Shown piece after piece: positions 7,802 through 9,217 of a stretch of DNA of 9,217 nucleotides. The position numbers were made by a program, and so were the translations under genes. This DNA comes from Planctomycetaceae bacterium (GTDB taxonomy: Bacteria > Planctomycetota > Planctomycetia > Planctomycetales > Planctomycetaceae). Within the stretch, counting starts at the first letter, position 1. Every line of letters begins with the position of its first letter. The DNA lies in assembly GCA_003445035.1 (NCBI GenBank), contig DLVV01000224.1:1-9217 (forward strand), read 5' to 3'. A model generated the notes under the pieces. It saw only the letters and a list, made by a program, of their open reading frames with translations. It did no database searches and was not told the origin of the DNA.

Positions 7802-9217
7802 GAGCCAGCCAGGCGTCGAAGTCGGGGCAGTCGTTTCTTGGCCATCGCTGTGAACGAGCTGTCGGGGTGCTTCCGGATTAACATTTCCAGCGTCTTCACC
7901 GCCTCGGCGAATTCCCGGAGTTGCTCCTGGCAGGCAGCAGCCTGGAACAACGCCGGGGCCTGGATGTCGGAAAAATTGTAGAGGATCTCTACGGCCAAGA
8001 ACTGTTTCTTGGCTTCTCGGAAGTTCTTCTGAATGTAGAACGAATCGGCCATCTGCAGATGGCTGCGGGCGGCGGTTTTGGTCTTGCGACCTTCGGTCGA
8101 ACTGATGACTCGTCCAAACGCCTCGCGGGCGGCCGGGAAATCGGGGCGGGGCTTCTTGAGCATCCCTCGTCCGAGCACCTCGTCCGCCTTGTAGAGGACC
8201 TTGGAGCGGGGCCGGGCACGTCGGAAATCACTGACCGTGCGGGCGAGTCCTTGGTAGTCGCGAGTGCGGAGTCGTGTTTCGGCCAGCAGTACCCAGGCCT
8301 CGTCGAACCAGGAGGCCCCGGTGACCTGCTCGTTGCGGGCTTGTCCCAGGACGGCATTCAGTTCGGCCTGGGCCGTCTGGTAGTCGCGGAGGTGCAGTGC
8401 GGCTTGCCCGAGTTGGAAGCGGACTTCCCAGCCGTGCCGGCTCTGGGGGAACCGCGTCCTCAATGCCTTGCCGTGCTCACGGACCTGCTCCCATTGCTTG
8501 GCCTCGGTGGCAATCCCCACCAGTCGGAACAGGGCATCCTGGCGGACTTCGTCGTCTCCCGCCTGGGAACGGGCGACCTGCAGGAAGGCGGTTCGGGCCT
8601 GGGCGAGTCGCCCGGCGAGCAGATCGCTTTCGGCCAGGCTGAAACGTGCGGCGGTGACGTGACGGCTGCGGGGGTATTCCCGGATCAGCTGCCTGTAGAG
8701 CACGTCAGCCTTCTTGAAGTCGTCGGCGTCGGCGTGCATTCCGGCCCATTCGAAAATCAGCCCGTCGCGGTCCTTGGCCTTGGGGAATTGTTTCAGCAGA
8801 GCCTTGTAGGCCGCGTCGGCCTGGGGGGTCTTCTTGTCGAGGGCCAGCAGCCGGGCGGCTCGTCGCGCGGCCAGGAAGGCGAACGAACTGTCTGGATAGG
8901 CTTTGGTCGCCACCCGGTACGCCTCGGCCGCCTTCTCGGGCTCATCCGCCTTCTCGTAACACTCGGCCGCCTTGTAGGCCGCCTCGGCCGCCAGCTTGTC
9001 CTTGGGATGCACCATCACCACCCGTCCGAAGATCGAGGCGGCCTCGGAGTACTTCTTCGATTCGAACAGGCTCCAGCCTCGGCCAGAGAGTCCCGCGGCG
9101 TGGAAGGGCGAGCGGGGACCCAGGGCCACCAGGTTGCCGAACAGCCGGTCGGATCGCTGGTAGTTCTTCTCCGCGTAGGACGATTCGGCCATTCGTCGAA
9201 CCGTCTGAGCGTAGATC
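7798..9217 (-). CDS. TPR-repeat protein, 5' end outside the window
   Basis: The frame is open to the window edge with no stop, and residues before the Met at 9192 (IYAQTVRR) continue the helical pattern, so the true start is upstream. About 472 residues are visible. Tetratricopeptide-like helix pairs recur along the length: [79 protein letters not shown]. The AxxxYxxxxxxYPxS pattern resembles CpoB/YbgF and BamD-type repeats of envelope proteins. It is probably a periplasmic or membrane-anchored scaffold, but any signal peptide lies outside the window. The stop TGA overlaps the ExbB-like start by 4 bp, linking the two products; Tol systems pair a TolQ with the TPR protein CpoB. A role as scaffold of an energised envelope complex is inference. 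Confidence 0.85.
   Translation of the reverse strand, partial: IYAQTVRRMAESSYAEKNYQRSDRLFGNLVALGPRSPFHAAGLSGRGWSLFESKKYSEAASIFGRVVMVHPKDKLAAEAAYKAAECYEKADEPEKAAEAYRVATKAYPDSSFAFLAARRAARLLALDKKTPQADAAYKALLKQFPKAKDRDGLIFEWAGMHADADDFKKADVLYRQLIREYPRSRHVTAARFSLAESDLLAGRLAQARTAFLQVARSQAGDDEVRQDALFRLVGIATEAKQWEQVREHGKALRTRFPQSRHGWEVRFQLGQAALHLRDYQTAQAELNAVLGQARNEQVTGASWFDEAWVLLAETRLRTRDYQGLARTVSDFRRARPRSKVLYKADEVLGRGMLKKPRPDFPAAREAFGRVISSTEGRKTKTAARSHLQMADSFYIQKNFREAKKQFLAVEILYNFSDIQAPALFQAAACQEQLREFAEAVKTLEMLIRKHPDSSFTAMAKKRLPRLRRLAGS

Overview
The window looks like Planctomycetota chromosome. The grounds are family recognition from memory, since no search was run: a FlgI-like lipoprotein with an inserted HEAT-repeat region, a BldC/MerR-like winged-helix start (MKTIFTTGQVAKICK...) of a type recalled from that phylum, high G+C (roughly 60-65 % by eye), and a long intergenic gap with no clear gene. 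Every supported gene lies on the minus strand, so transcription runs from high to low coordinates.

Right part (9217 to 6881): a TPR-repeat protein whose 5' end is outside the window overlaps an ExbB/TolQ/MotA-type proton-channel subunit by ATGA. This resembles the energised cell-envelope (Tol/Exb) systems that pair a TolQ/ExbB protein with a TPR partner. No ExbD/TolR partner follows.

Middle part (6880 to 687): a 222-bp gap holds a good sigma70-type promoter (TTGACC, 17 bp, TATCTT), a leader hairpin that buries the ribosome binding site, and then two closely spaced genes. The first is a FlgI-like lipoprotein with HEAT repeats, a four-cysteine insertion and a disordered acidic tail. The second is a full-length chromosome-condensation ATPase SMC with an acidic, proline-rich insertion in its C-terminal coiled-coil arm. 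The smc start is 8 nt after the upstream stop and has no ribosome binding site, which suggests translational coupling.

Left part (686 to 1): about 600 bp without a convincing gene, containing several inverted and direct repeats. At its far end is a putative promoter with a perfect GTGGGA-N5-TCCCAC dyad just upstream of it, then the first 28 codons of a helix-turn-helix regulator.

No CRISPR array, rRNA, tRNA, transposase or phage gene is visible, and no obviously new multi-gene defence or metabolic system. The most unusual items are the FlgI-like lipoprotein sharing a transcript with smc, its cysteine insertion, its SD-sequestering leader, and the operator-like dyad before the regulator.
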